A stretch of 64,000 nucleotides of DNA from Microbacterium sp. No. 7 (lineage in GTDB: Bacteria; Actinomycetota; Actinomycetes; Actinomycetales; Microbacteriaceae): assembly GCF_001314225.1 (NCBI RefSeq), contig NZ_CP012697.1, forward strand, positions 2,232,001-2,296,000, written 5' to 3'. Positions within the stretch are counted from its first letter, which is position 1, and the number at the start of each line of letters is the position of its first letter. A program made the translations under genes and the position numbers. A model generated the notes under the pieces. The model was not told the origin of the DNA. It made no database searches and worked only from the letters and a program-made list of their open reading frames with translations. This document shows positions 35,012 to 45,200 of this stretch, piece by piece.

Positions 35012-35494
35012 TCACGAGTCGTGCCGCGTCTCCTCGACCACGATGACGTCGTGCGCCGACGACGGCCGGGCGGGTCGCTGCGGCGGCACGGACATGTACC
35101 CCTCCACGGTGCTCAGCACGACGGACGGCCGGGCCTCGCGCAGCAGCTGCCACAGCGCGACCCAGAGCAGGGCGATGCCGAGGACGATCGTGAGCCCCAG
35201 CACGGGCCACCACCAGCGCGCGTCGAAGACGCCGAGGGCGACGATCGCGAGATGCCAGGCGCCGAACAGGGCGACGTCCGTCCACGAGACGGCGCGCTCC
35301 GCGCGCACCGTGCCGCGCGCCCGCACGAGGAGGGTGACGACGAGCTGCCACACGAGCACGATCGGCCCGGAGATGAAGACCCACAGCAGCGCCCAGGGGT
35401 TGGCGCCGAACACGATCCAGCCGATCAGCAGCCACAGCGGCAGCACGAACGCCGCCGGGATCAGCCAGCGATAGAAGAAGTGTCGGAGCCCCAT
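35012..35494 (-). CDS. Four-helix membrane protein of unknown function
   Basis: 160 residues from ATG 35494: MGLRHFFYRWLIPAAFVLPL, four hydrophobic segments with WWWPVLGLTIVLGIALLWV as the last, and a polar C-terminal tail. No family recognised with certainty. It is divergent from map; the two starts are about 50 bp apart. Confidence 0.7.
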   Translation of the reverse strand: MGLRHFFYRWLIPAAFVLPLWLLIGWIVFGANPWALLWVFISGPIVLVWQLVVTLLVRARGTVRAERAVSWTDVALFGAWHLAIVALGVFDARWWWPVLGLTIVLGIALLWVALWQLLREARPSVVLSTVEGYMSVPPQRPARPSSAHDVIVVEETRHDS

Positions 35495-35546
35495 GCTCTC
35501 GATGGTACGCCGGTCGGGGACAATGGAAGCCGAGGAAAGGATGAGG

Positions 35547-36329
35547 ATGATCGAGTTGCGCACCCCCGCCGAGATCGAGGCGATGCGTCCGGCCGGACGA
35601 TTCGTCGCGGAGGTCCTGGCGACGCTGCGAGACGAGACGAAGGTGGGCACGAACCTGCTCGCGATCGATCGCCGCGCGCACGACATGATCCGGCGCACGG
35701 GAGCGGAGTCGTGCTACATCGACTACCACCCGTCGTTCGGGGCGAGCCCGTTCGGCAAGGTCGTCTGCACCTCCATCAACGACGCGGTGCTGCACGGCCT
35801 GCCGCACGACTACGTCCTGCGCGACGGCGACCTCGTCACCCTCGACTTCGCGGCCTCGGTCGACGGATGGGTCGCCGACTCGGCGGTCTCCTTCGTCGTC
35901 GGCACGGCGCGCGACGAGGACCTCGCCCTCATCGACACGACGCAGCGGGCTCTCGACGCGGCCATCTCCGCCGCGGTCGTCGGCGGGCGCGTCGGTGACA
36001 TCTCGCACGCGATCGCGCAGGTCGCGCGCGCCGACGGATACTCCATCAACACCGACTTCGGCGGTCACGGCGTGGGCCGCGTCATGCACGGCGATCCGCA
36101 CGTGCCCAACGACGGCCGCCCCGGTCGCGGCTATCCGCTGCGGGCGGGCCTGGTGGTCGCGCTCGAGCCCTGGTTCCTGCAGACCACCGACGAGCTCGTC
36201 ACCGATCCCGACGGCTGGACGCTGCGCAGCGCCGACGGATCGCGGGGCGCCCACAGCGAGCACACCGTGGCGATCACGGCCGACGGCCCGATCGTGCTGA
36301 CCGACCGGTCGTTCCTCGGGGCGGACTGA
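35547..36329 (+). CDS. map: Type I methionine aminopeptidase
   Basis: 260 residues. Removes the initiator methionine. The metal ligands are visible in LDFAASVDGWVADSAV (two Asp), DFGGHGVGR (His), ALEPWF (Glu) and HSEHTVAI (Glu). ATG 35547 fits the upstream GAGGAAAGG; ATG 35541 is too close to it. It is followed after 4 bp by the hydrolase gene. Confidence 0.95.
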   Translation: MIELRTPAEIEAMRPAGRFVAEVLATLRDETKVGTNLLAIDRRAHDMIRRTGAESCYIDYHPSFGASPFGKVVCTSINDAVLHGLPHDYVLRDGDLVTLDFAASVDGWVADSAVSFVVGTARDEDLALIDTTQRALDAAISAAVVGGRVGDISHAIAQVARADGYSINTDFGGHGVGRVMHGDPHVPNDGRPGRGYPLRAGLVVALEPWFLQTTDELVTDPDGWTLRSADGSRGAHSEHTVAITADGPIVLTDRSFLGAD

Positions 36330-36333
36330 GGCG

Positions 36334-37380
36334 GTGCCGCTCGATCCGTTCTTCGCCGATCGTCTGCGCACGCATCGCCGATATCTGATCGGGCAGGCGA
36401 TCGCCGCGTGGCGCGCGCGGTGGAGCGCCGTCGTCCCCGCGCGCTCGTCGGCCGACGCCCCGCCCGCGCCGGCCGGGCGGGCGGCGCTCCCGCCTCGTGA
36501 GCGCCACCGGCGCGCGGCGCGCGCGTGGGATCGCGCCGAGCTCGCGAACGTGGGCGTTCCGGGGCCCGAGGTCGCGATCGAGGAGCACACGGTGCCCGTC
36601 GCCGTCGCCCCCGACGTGCGCGTGCGCCTCTACCGGCCGCCGCAGACGCACGGACCGATGCCCGCCTTCGTCTCGTTCTATGGCGGCGCCTTCCGCATCG
36701 GCGGCATCGACTATCCGACGACGGATGCCGCGGCGCGGCGCCGCGCCGCCGACGCCGGCGTCGTCATCGTCGCCGTCGACTACGCCCTGGCCCCCGAGCA
36801 CCGGTACCCCGCGGCGGTCGAGCAGGGCTACGCGGCGCTCGACTGGGTCTTCGCGCGCGCCGACGCCCTGGGCGTCGACGCGGGGCGGATCGGCATCGGG
36901 GGGACGTCGGCGGGCGGCGCCATCGCAGCGGCGGTCACGCTCGCGAACCGCGACCGCGCACGGCATCCGATCCGGCGCCAGCTGCTGGAGGTCCCGGTGA
37001 CCGACCTCACCGCCCGGCACATCGACTTCCGGCCCACGTGGGCCATGGGCGTTCCGGCGCTCGTCGCGGCCCGGGAGCTGCGGTCGGTCGCGCGCACGTA
37101 CCTCGGCGACCTCGCTCAGGCCCGCGAGCCGTACGCCTCGCCGCTGCGCGCGGCGAGCCACGAGGGGCTGCCGCCGGCGCTCATCATGACCGCCGAGTAC
37201 GATCCGCTCCGCCGCAACGGCGACGCCTACGGCGCCGCGCTGCGCGCCGCCGGAGTGGATGCCACAGTCGTGCGCTACCAGGGCGTGACGCACGACGTGC
37301 CGCTGTTCGCGGGAGCCCTGCCCGCCGCGCGCAGCTGGCACGAGCAGGTCGTCGCCGAGCTGCGCCTGCTGCATCGCTGA
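36334..37380 (+). CDS. Alpha/beta hydrolase, hormone-sensitive-lipase family
   Basis: 348 residues from GTG. The nucleophile motif is GIGGTSAGGAIAA, the acid is in MTAEYDPLR and the histidine in GVTHDVPLF, typical of the HSL/esterase IV family. The oxyanion motif normally written HGGG is YGGA here, an atypical first residue. Substrate unknown, probably a short-chain ester. Four bp after map, likely cotranscribed. Confidence 0.88.
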   Translation: MPLDPFFADRLRTHRRYLIGQAIAAWRARWSAVVPARSSADAPPAPAGRAALPPRERHRRAARAWDRAELANVGVPGPEVAIEEHTVPVAVAPDVRVRLYRPPQTHGPMPAFVSFYGGAFRIGGIDYPTTDAAARRRAADAGVVIVAVDYALAPEHRYPAAVEQGYAALDWVFARADALGVDAGRIGIGGTSAGGAIAAAVTLANRDRARHPIRRQLLEVPVTDLTARHIDFRPTWAMGVPALVAARELRSVARTYLGDLAQAREPYASPLRAASHEGLPPALIMTAEYDPLRRNGDAYGAALRAAGVDATVVRYQGVTHDVPLFAGALPAARSWHEQVVAELRLLHR

Positions 37381-37384
37381 GCGT

Positions 37385-39874
37385 CTACCGGCGCTCCGCC
37401 AGCGACTCGGCGACGACCGCGTCGAACTCCGCCGTCACCTCGGCCATGTAGGCGGGGATGTCCAGCGCGCTGGCCGGCACCTCGCCCGCCAGGTAGGCGA
37501 GCATGCCGTCGCGCAGCGCGTCGTCGTCCTGGGCGACGACGCGGATCGTGTCGCCCGGCAGTGCGTCGCCGACCGAGGCGAACGCCGTCGAGACGATCGG
37601 GAGGCCGCAGACGGCCGCCTCCAGCAGCACCATCGGCTGTCCCTCGTAGGCGCTCGACATCACGAAGCAGTCCGCCGCGGCCATGAGCGCGAAGGGGTTG
37701 CGCCGCTCCCCCGCGAGGAACGCGACGTCGCCGAGGCCCGCGGCGTCGATCTGCGCCTGCAGCGCCCGCCGCAGCGGCCCGCCGCCGACGATCAGCAGTC
37801 GGGCGCGGGCGTCGCGCTCGTGCACGCCCGCGAAGGCGCGCACGAGCCGGGCCTGGTTCTTCTCGGGCGAGAGCCGTGCGACCGTGACGAACCAGCGCTC
37901 GTCGCGCCTGGGCGCGGCGAGCGACGTGAGCCACGCCGGCGCGGGCTCGTCCTCGTCGAGCACCGACTCCGGGGGCTCCTGGGCGCCGAGCGCGACACGC
38001 TCCATGTCGGGCACGTTGCGCACGGTCACGAACCGGTCGGGCGGCGCGTACTCCGAGAGCTCCTCGCGATTGAGTCGCGTGAGGCTCGGCGACACGGAGA
38101 CGAGCCGGTCGAAGGACCCGTACTGCTCGAACACGAGGCCGAGCGAGCGCTTCATCGGCGCGCGGCCGTCGATCGTGCGCAGGCGATCGGATGCCATCTC
38201 GTTGTGCAGCCAGATCGCGCGCGGCGCGTCGGGCGAGCGCAGCAGGAGCGACGGCCAGAAGTGCCCGTACCCGCTGAAGTCGGCGACCCAGTCGAACTCC
38301 GCCGAGCCGAAGATCCGGTCCCATTCGTCGCGCCACAGCCGGTCCTGGCTGCGCGAATGCCGCGGGGCGTGCACGCGGCCGCGCACGTTGCTGAGCCGGC
38401 GACGCGCCTGCAGCGCCTTCGAGCCGTTCATCCCGCCGATGCGGAACACCTGTCGCACGGTCGCCGGGACGCGCGCGCGGTTCATCACGGCCGCGGGCGT
38501 GCGTTGCATCTGCAGCAGCAGGGTGACGTCGTAGCGCTCGGGATCGAGCGCGCGCAGCAGATTGACGAGCGAGGTCGTGATGCCGTTCGAGCGCATCCCG
38601 CCCGCGTGCAGCAGGATGCGGGTGCGATCGTCGCGCCGCACGCGTCGGGTGCCGTCGGCGCCGCCCCGGAAGACCACGTCGATGACGCGCTGCGTGGCGT
38701 GCCCGTCGTCCCACGGCGTGAACCGCGCGCTCCAGGCGCTGACCCGTTCCGACGGCCCGTCCGCGAGCAGTCGTCGCACGTGGGCGCCGGCCTCGCCGGC
38801 GGCGCCGGTCACGGGGCCGGGCAGCTCGTCGGGGGCGAAGTAGGTGCCGCGATCGCGTGCGTACTCGTCGGCGTCCGGCGTGAAGAACACGATCGGCCGG
38901 CGCGACGCGAGGTAGTCGAAGAAGATCGACGAGTAGTCGGTGACGAGCGCCGCGGCCGCGCCCAGCAGCGCGTTGGTCGGGATCGTGTTGGGCACGAGCA
39001 CGTCGCGAAGCCGCGGATGCCCGACCGCCGCTGCGTGCACGACCTGGTGCGTCTTGAGCAGCACGATCGCGTCGGGTCCGACCGCCTCCTGCATCGCCGC
39101 GACCTGTTCCCCGAGATGATCGAGGTCGTCGTCGGGGGCGGCGAACGTCGACCCGCGCCAGGTCGGCGCGAACAGCACGACGGGGAGCGAGCCGACGGCG
39201 ACGCCGGCCGCGGCGAGCCGCGCGCGCACGTCGGAGCCGTCGCCGTGGAACTGGTGGTCGATGCGCGGGTAGCCGGTCTCGATGAGCGTGCCGCGGTACA
39301 CATTGCGCAGCCGGTAGGCGTCCTCGTACATCGTCTCGGCCATGAACGGGTTGGCCGCCAGGAGATAGTCGGCCATGAGGAGGTTGCGGAGGGTGTTGGC
39401 CGAGTCCGCGGCGCCGTCGGGCATGTCGAAGCCCATGTGCTTGAGCGGCGTGCCGTGCCACGTGTTGAGGTAGACCTGCCCCTCGCGCTTGCCGAACTGC
39501 GCGGGGAACGTGGCGTTGTTCACGACGGTGCCCGCCGTCGACAGCTCCCGCCAGTAGTCGTCCGAGAGCCGCTCGACGCAGCGGACCCGCGGGTGACCGA
39601 CGAACTCGGCGACGAACGCGTTGCGCGCCGCCGGGTCGGCGATCGCCCAGACGTGCTCGAGGTGCGCGAGGTCGGGGTCGGCGAGCAGTCCCCGGAAGAT
39701 CGCCTCCGGGTTGCACAGCACGCCGTTGCCCGCGAACGACTCGTAGAACACGACGTGTGGGCGCAGAGGGCGCGAGCGCAGGAACGCGAGGCGCTCCGAC
39801 CGGGCTGCTCGTCCGAGGGACCTGACCGCCCCCTTGACAGAGCTGCGCAAGCGGACTAGGGGTCGAGAAGTCAC
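37385..39874 (-). CDS. Fused CDP-glycerol glycerophosphotransferase / GT4 glycosyltransferase
   Basis: 829 residues. The N-terminal half (about 60-420) is TagF/TagB-like with NTWHGTPLKHMGFDMPDG and the terminal LVTDYSSIFFDYLASRRP signature of poly(glycerol-phosphate) transferases. The C-terminal half (about 435-820) is a GT-B fold GT4 with VTVARLSPEKNQARLVRAF and YEGQPMVLLEAAVCGLP. It probably builds and decorates a wall teichoic-acid-like or glycerol-phosphate polymer at the inner membrane face. GTG 39874 lies six bases after a TACAAT -10 element (39886-39881), so a leaderless transcript is likely; a GTG at 39925 would add 17 unremarkable residues. Confidence 0.87.
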   Translation of the reverse strand: MTSRPLVRLRSSVKGAVRSLGRAARSERLAFLRSRPLRPHVVFYESFAGNGVLCNPEAIFRGLLADPDLAHLEHVWAIADPAARNAFVAEFVGHPRVRCVERLSDDYWRELSTAGTVVNNATFPAQFGKREGQVYLNTWHGTPLKHMGFDMPDGAADSANTLRNLLMADYLLAANPFMAETMYEDAYRLRNVYRGTLIETGYPRIDHQFHGDGSDVRARLAAAGVAVGSLPVVLFAPTWRGSTFAAPDDDLDHLGEQVAAMQEAVGPDAIVLLKTHQVVHAAAVGHPRLRDVLVPNTIPTNALLGAAAALVTDYSSIFFDYLASRRPIVFFTPDADEYARDRGTYFAPDELPGPVTGAAGEAGAHVRRLLADGPSERVSAWSARFTPWDDGHATQRVIDVVFRGGADGTRRVRRDDRTRILLHAGGMRSNGITTSLVNLLRALDPERYDVTLLLQMQRTPAAVMNRARVPATVRQVFRIGGMNGSKALQARRRLSNVRGRVHAPRHSRSQDRLWRDEWDRIFGSAEFDWVADFSGYGHFWPSLLLRSPDAPRAIWLHNEMASDRLRTIDGRAPMKRSLGLVFEQYGSFDRLVSVSPSLTRLNREELSEYAPPDRFVTVRNVPDMERVALGAQEPPESVLDEDEPAPAWLTSLAAPRRDERWFVTVARLSPEKNQARLVRAFAGVHERDARARLLIVGGGPLRRALQAQIDAAGLGDVAFLAGERRNPFALMAAADCFVMSSAYEGQPMVLLEAAVCGLPIVSTAFASVGDALPGDTIRVVAQDDDALRDGMLAYLAGEVPASALDIPAYMAEVTAEFDAVVAESLAERR

Positions 39875-39950
39875 CCTGCGATTGTATGTGGCATCCTCCC
39901 GCCCGCCGGGGGTGCGCAAGGTCACGTCTCGGCAACGACCGCGCCGGCGG

Positions 39951-40640
39951 TCACTCCGGCAGGAGGTCGGGGCGTCGCTCCCGGGTGCGCTGCACCTGCT
40001 GCTCGTGACGCCACGCGGCGACGCGGCCGTGGTGGCCGCTCAGCAGCACCTCGGGCACGTCGTGGCCGCGCCACGTCGCGGGCTTCGTGTACGAGGGATA
40101 CTCCAGCAGGCCGTCCTCGTGCGACTCCTCGACGAGGCTGTCGGGATTGCCCACGACGCCGGGGACGAGCCTGCCGATCGCCTCGATCATCGCCATGCTC
40201 GCGACCTCGCCGCCGTTGAGCACGTAGTCGCCGAGGCTGAGGAGCCGCACCTCGCCGAGCGTCGCGGCGTACGAGAACACGCGTTCGTCGATGCCCTCGT
40301 ACCGGCCGCAGCCGAAGACGAGATGGGAGCGCTGCGACAGCTCGCGCGCCGTCGCCTGCGTGAACCGCTCCCCCGCGGGCGACGGGAAGACGAAGACGGG
40401 CGGGGCCGTAGCGTCGGCGACGATCCCGTCGAGCGCGAGACCCCAGGGCTCGGGCTTCATCACCATCCCGGCGCCGCCGCCGTACGGCGTGTCGTCCACG
40501 GTGCGGTGGCGGTCGGTGGCGTGGTCGCGCAGGTCGTGGACGCGGACGTCGAGCAGGCCCTTGCCGCGGGCCTTGCCCAGCAGGGAGACCTCGAGCACGT
40601 CGAAGAACGCCGGGAAGATCGTGACGACGTCGATGCGCAT
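39951..40640 (-). CDS. trmD: tRNA (guanine37-N1)-methyltransferase
   Basis: 229 residues. SPOUT-class enzyme that makes m1G37 and prevents frameshifting. [20 protein letters not shown] start, [13 protein letters not shown] loop, and the trefoil knot [13 protein letters not shown] plus [16 protein letters not shown] 40640 gives the conserved N-terminus. It has been separated from rimM by the nitrate module and from rplS by four other genes. Confidence 0.97.
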   Translation of the reverse strand: MRIDVVTIFPAFFDVLEVSLLGKARGKGLLDVRVHDLRDHATDRHRTVDDTPYGGGAGMVMKPEPWGLALDGIVADATAPPVFVFPSPAGERFTQATARELSQRSHLVFGCGRYEGIDERVFSYAATLGEVRLLSLGDYVLNGGEVASMAMIEAIGRLVPGVVGNPDSLVEESHEDGLLEYPSYTKPATWRGHDVPEVLLSGHHGRVAAWRHEQQVQRTRERRPDLLPE

Positions 40641-40802
40641 GCGCTCGAGTGTAGGCACTCCCGCGTGTTTCGCCCGTGTGTCGCGGCACTCACCGCGCGC
40701 CCCGCACGAGGGTGATCGAGCCGTGACCGAGGTGCAATGCGGGCCTCGCGTCGCGGAAACACGGCATCCCTAGCGTGAGATCACCGTCACTGAGGAGATC
40801 CC

Positions 40803-42224
40803 ATGTCCCCCACCGCAACGACGTCGGCACCCCAGGCCGCCGACGCCCCGCTCGTCTCCGCGCGCACGACGATCGTGCGCCGCCCCGGCCGCTGGATCGA
40901 CGGCTGGGACCCCGAGGACGCCGGCTTCTGGGAGGCCGAGGGCCGTGCCGTCGCCCGCCGCAACCTCGGCTGGTCGATCTTCGCCGAGTTCCTCGGCTTC
41001 ATCGTCTGGCAGCTGTGGAGCATCGTCGTCGTCATGCTGCCCGCGGCGGGCTTCACGCTGTCGAGCTCGGAGATGTTCTGGCTCATCTCGGTGCCGAGCC
41101 TCGTCGGCGCGACGCTGCGCTTCCCCTACACCTTCATGGTCGCGATCGTCGGCGGCCGCAACTGGACGATCATCTCCGCCGCCCTGCTGCTGATCCCGGC
41201 CGTGCTGCTGGGCGTCGTCGTCTCCGACCCCGAGACGCCCTTCGGCGTGCTGCTGCTCGTCGCGGCGCTCGGCGGCGTCGGCGGCGGCAACTTCGCCAGC
41301 TCGATGGCGAACATCACCTACTTCTTCCCGCAGCGCGAGAAGGGCTGGGCGCTGGGGCTCAACGCGGCCGGCGGCAACCTCGGCACGTCGATCGCGCAGT
41401 TCACGGTGCCGATCGTCGTCACGATCGGCGCGGGCGCGGCACTGAACCTGCCGCTCGCCGGCTGGATGTGGGTGCCGCTCATCCTCGTCGCGATGTGGGG
41501 CGCGTGGCGGTACATGGACAACCTCTCGTCGGCCAAGGCCGACTTCGCGGGCTCGATCGCGGCCCTGCGCGAGCCGCACCTCTGGCTCGTGTCGCTGCTG
41601 TACATCGGCACCTTCGGCTCCTTCATCGGGTTCGCGAGCGTCTTCCCCAAGCTCATCGCCGATCAGTTCCCGGAGTTCTCCACGTTCCAGGTCGGCCAGG
41701 CCGCCGTGTCGCTCGCGTTCCTCGGTGCACTCGTGGGCTCGCTCGCCCGCCCGTACGGCGGCAGGCTCGCCGACCGGCTCGGGGGCGCCCGCATCACGGT
41801 CGCGGCCTTCGCCGCGATGGCCGCCGGCGCCCTCGCGCTCGTCGCGACGATGCCGCTGCGCAGCTTCTGGGTCTTCCTGCTCTGCTTCCTCGCGCTGTTC
41901 GCCGCCACCGGCATGGGCAACGGATCGACCTACCGCATGATCCCGAGCATCTTCACGGCGCGCGGCGCGGCGCAGGGCGCCTACCCGGGCACGCCCGAGG
42001 GGCTGCGCGTGCAGCGCAAGGCCGCGGCCGCGCTCGGCATCGTCTCCGGCATCGGGGCCTACGGCGGCTTCGTCATCCCGCAGGTGCTCAACGCGTCGCA
42101 GCTCGCGACGGGCGAGTACACGTCGGCGTTCCTCGGCTTCGTGATCGCGTACCTCGTGCTCATGGTGATCACCGTGTTCGCCTACATGATCCCGCGCAAC
42201 GCGCTCGGGCGTCAGCGGATCTGA
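40803..42224 (+). CDS. NarK/NasA-type nitrate/nitrite MFS transporter
   Basis: 473 residues, 12 predicted membrane helices after a 50-residue soluble N-terminus. Nitrate signatures: LVGATLRFPYTFMV (substrate Arg in TM2), GGVGGGNFASSMANITYFFP and TGMGNGSTYRMIP. Imports nitrate or exchanges nitrate for nitrite. GAGGAG precedes the ATG. Convergent with the nitrate reductase gene; together they form an assimilation module without a visible nitrite reductase here. Confidence 0.93.
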   Translation: MSPTATTSAPQAADAPLVSARTTIVRRPGRWIDGWDPEDAGFWEAEGRAVARRNLGWSIFAEFLGFIVWQLWSIVVVMLPAAGFTLSSSEMFWLISVPSLVGATLRFPYTFMVAIVGGRNWTIISAALLLIPAVLLGVVVSDPETPFGVLLLVAALGGVGGGNFASSMANITYFFPQREKGWALGLNAAGGNLGTSIAQFTVPIVVTIGAGAALNLPLAGWMWVPLILVAMWGAWRYMDNLSSAKADFAGSIAALREPHLWLVSLLYIGTFGSFIGFASVFPKLIADQFPEFSTFQVGQAAVSLAFLGALVGSLARPYGGRLADRLGGARITVAAFAAMAAGALALVATMPLRSFWVFLLCFLALFAATGMGNGSTYRMIPSIFTARGAAQGAYPGTPEGLRVQRKAAAALGIVSGIGAYGGFVIPQVLNASQLATGEYTSAFLGFVIAYLVLMVITVFAYMIPRNALGRQRI

Positions 42225-42230
42225 CCGCAT

Positions 42231-42282
42231 GCACGGCGGAGGGCGGGCCGCACCACCCGGTGCGACCCGCCCTCCGCCGTGC
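42231..42282. terminator. Bidirectional hairpin between nitrate transporter and reductase
   Basis: Arms of 24 bp (GCACGGCGGAGGGCGGG on the left, closing with CGCACC) pair with one C/T mismatch around an ACCC loop. It fills the 60-bp gap between the convergent stops, fitting a shared terminator. Confidence 0.8.
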
Positions 42283-42284
42283 GC

Positions 42285-45200
42285 TCAGTAGACGTCGCGG
42301 CCGTAGCGACCGGCGGCCGACAGCTGCTTCCTGTACTCCGCGGCGGCGTCCTCGGAGAGCCCGCCGTGCCGGCGGATGATGTCGAGCAGCGCGGCGTCGA
42401 CGTCTCTGGCCATGCGCGCGGCATCCCCGCACACGTACACGTGCGCCCCCGCGTCGAGCCAGCGCCACAGCTGGGCGCCGTGCTCGAGCATCCGGTCCTG
42501 CACGTACAGCTTCTGCCGCTGGTCGCGCGAGAAGGCGAGATCGAGACGCGTGAGGAACCCGTCGTCGCGCATGGCGAGGAGCTCGTCGCGGTAGTAGAAG
42601 TCGGTCGCCTCGTGCTGCTCGCCGAAGAAGAGCCAGTTCCTGCCCGTGTGGCCGTCGGCGCGCCGGTCGTGCAGGAAGCCCCGGAACGGAGCGACGCCCG
42701 TGCCGGGCCCGATCATGATCATGTCGGCGGCGCCGTCGGCCGGAGGACGGAAGTGCGGCGACCTCTGCAGGAAGAGCGGCGCCATGGCGGCGTTGTCGGC
42801 CAGGAAGGTCGAGCAGACCCCGCCGCGCGCGCGATCGCGTTCGGTGCGGTAGCGCACCACCGAGACCGTGAGCTGCACCTCGTCGGGGTCGGTCTTGGGG
42901 CTCGACGAGATCGAGTACTGCCGCGGCTGCAGACGCCGCAGCACCCCGACCCATTCCTCGGCGGTCGCGCGCGCGGGGAACTCGTGCAGCACGTCGATCG
43001 CCTGCATGCACCACAGGAACTGCTCCAGGCGCTCGGCGTTCTCGCGTCTCAGCAGCGTCGCGAGGCGGCCGTCGCCGCTGCGCTCTGCGACGAGGGCCAG
43101 CAGCTCGGGCGTGACGCGCGCCACGTCGAGCCTGGTGCGCAGCGCGTGGGCGAAGGTGTGCTCCTGTCCGTCGACCTCAACGACCGTGCGGGGCGCGCAG
43201 CCGGTCGCCTCGATCCACTCGGCCACGACCGCGTCGCCGTTGACGCAGACGACGCCGAGGGCGTCGCCGGCCTCGTAGCTCGCGCCCGTGTCGGTGAGGT
43301 CGAAGCCGAACTGACGCACCTCCTTCTGCGAGCCGGCCCCGCTGAGCAGCGTGTTGGTCACCAGGGGCGCCGTGATCGGGTTGGCGCGCGTGAACAGCTT
43401 CCTGGTGGCCGGCGCCGACGGTGCCGCGGGGGCCGCCCCGGCCTCGGGCGAGAGAGCACGCACGACGCCGTCGAGCCACGCCGCGGCGGCGTCCTCGAAA
43501 TCCGGCTCGCAGTCGGCACGGTCGTGCAGGCGCACGGCGCCCAACGCCGCGAGCCGCTCGTCGACGCTGCGGCCGTGCCCGCAGAAGTCGTCGTAGCTCG
43601 AGTCGCCGAGCGCCAGCACCGAGTAGCGCAGACCCGACAGGTCGGGAGCACCGTCGGCGCTCAGCTCGCCCCACAGGTCGCTGCCGTTGTCGGGCGGGCC
43701 GCCGTCGCCGAACGTCGACGTGATCACCAGCAGGCGCTCGGCGCCGGCCAGCTCGGCGGCACGCGCCTCGCCCATGCTCACCAGACGCGGACGGAGGCCG
43801 CGCGCCTCGAGCGTCGCCGCCGCCTGCGCCGCGGCCTCCTCGGCGTTGCCGGTCTGCGAGCCCCAGAGCACCACGACCTCGTCGCCCCGCGCCGCGTCGT
43901 CGCCCGGCTGATCCGGCACGGCGCCCAGCGCGGCACGCGCGTAGGTTCCCGCGAGCAGGCCGTCGAACCAGGCGCGCTGCGATGGGCCCAGCGGCGCGGA
44001 GACGGGCACGACGGGCGCCGTCCCCGGAGCCGGCGGTGCGAGCTCGAGCGCGGAGACGAACGCGGAGACGTAGGCGCGCTCCTGCTCCGACAGCGGGGGC
44101 GCGGTCTGCATCGTCTGCACGCCGCCGGCCGCGAGCACCGCACGGATGCCGGGACCGGACGGCGCGGCGTCCTCCTTCGCGGACCCGGCTCCGGCGGCGG
44201 GCCCGACGCGGTGCAGCGACACCGCCGCGTACTTGAACTCGGGCTGCAGCGAGAGCTCGTCGACCGCGTCGCTCGTGACCGCGTTGACCGCGAGGTCCGT
44301 CCCGTGCTCGTCGTTCCAGTGGAACGGCGCGAACAGGTTTCCCGGTCGCACGCGGTCGGTGACGACGGCGCGCACCACGAACCGTCCGCGCCGGGACGCC
44401 ACCTCGACCAGGTCGCCCTCGCCGATGCCCTGCGCCTCGGCATCCGCCGGATGCACCTCCACGAACGGGTCGCCCGTGAGCCTCGTCAGCTTCTCGACGC
44501 GACCCGTCTTCGTCATGGTGTGCCACTGGTGCTGCAGACGGCCGGTGTTGAGCACCCAGGGGAAGTCGTCGTCGGGCATCTCGGCCGGGTCGATGTGCGG
44601 CCGCGCGAAGAACTGCGCCTTGCGCGACGGCGTCGCGAACGCGAGACGCGGCGTCGTCCCGTCGGCGTCGGCGTGCGGCGTCTGGCTGACCCCGTCGTTG
44701 AGGTAGCGGATCGGATGCCGGCCCTCCGCGTCGCCGGGCGGGCAGGGCCACTGCACGGGCCCCTCGCGCAGGCGATCGTAGGTGACGCCCCGCACGTCCC
44801 AGCCGGTCTGCGGGTTCCAGAACCGGCGGATCTCGTCGAAGACCTCCTCGCTGGACGAGAAGGCGAAGCCCTCGCGGTATCCCATCGCCTGGGCCACGCG
44901 GCAGATGGTGAGCCAGTCGGGCTGCGCGTCGCCGGGCGGATCGCTCGCGCGCTGCACGAGCGTGAGGGTGCGGTCGCTGTTGACCGTCACGCCGTCGGAC
45001 TCGACCCAGAGGGTCGCGGGCAGCAGGATGTCGGCGTACGCGTTCGTCGCGGTGTCGGCGTAGACGTCCTGCACGACGACGAGCTCGGCGGCCTGCAGCG
45101 CCGCGATCACGCGGCTCCGGTTCGCGACGGATGCCACGGGATTGGTGCAGATGATCCACGCCGCCTTGATGGAGCCCTCGGCCATCCGGCGGTACATGTC

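Noticed and set aside
40641..40802. GlnR-type box upstream of the nitrate transporter
   Set aside because: A GAAAC half-site is present but the expected GTnAC partner six bases before it is not.
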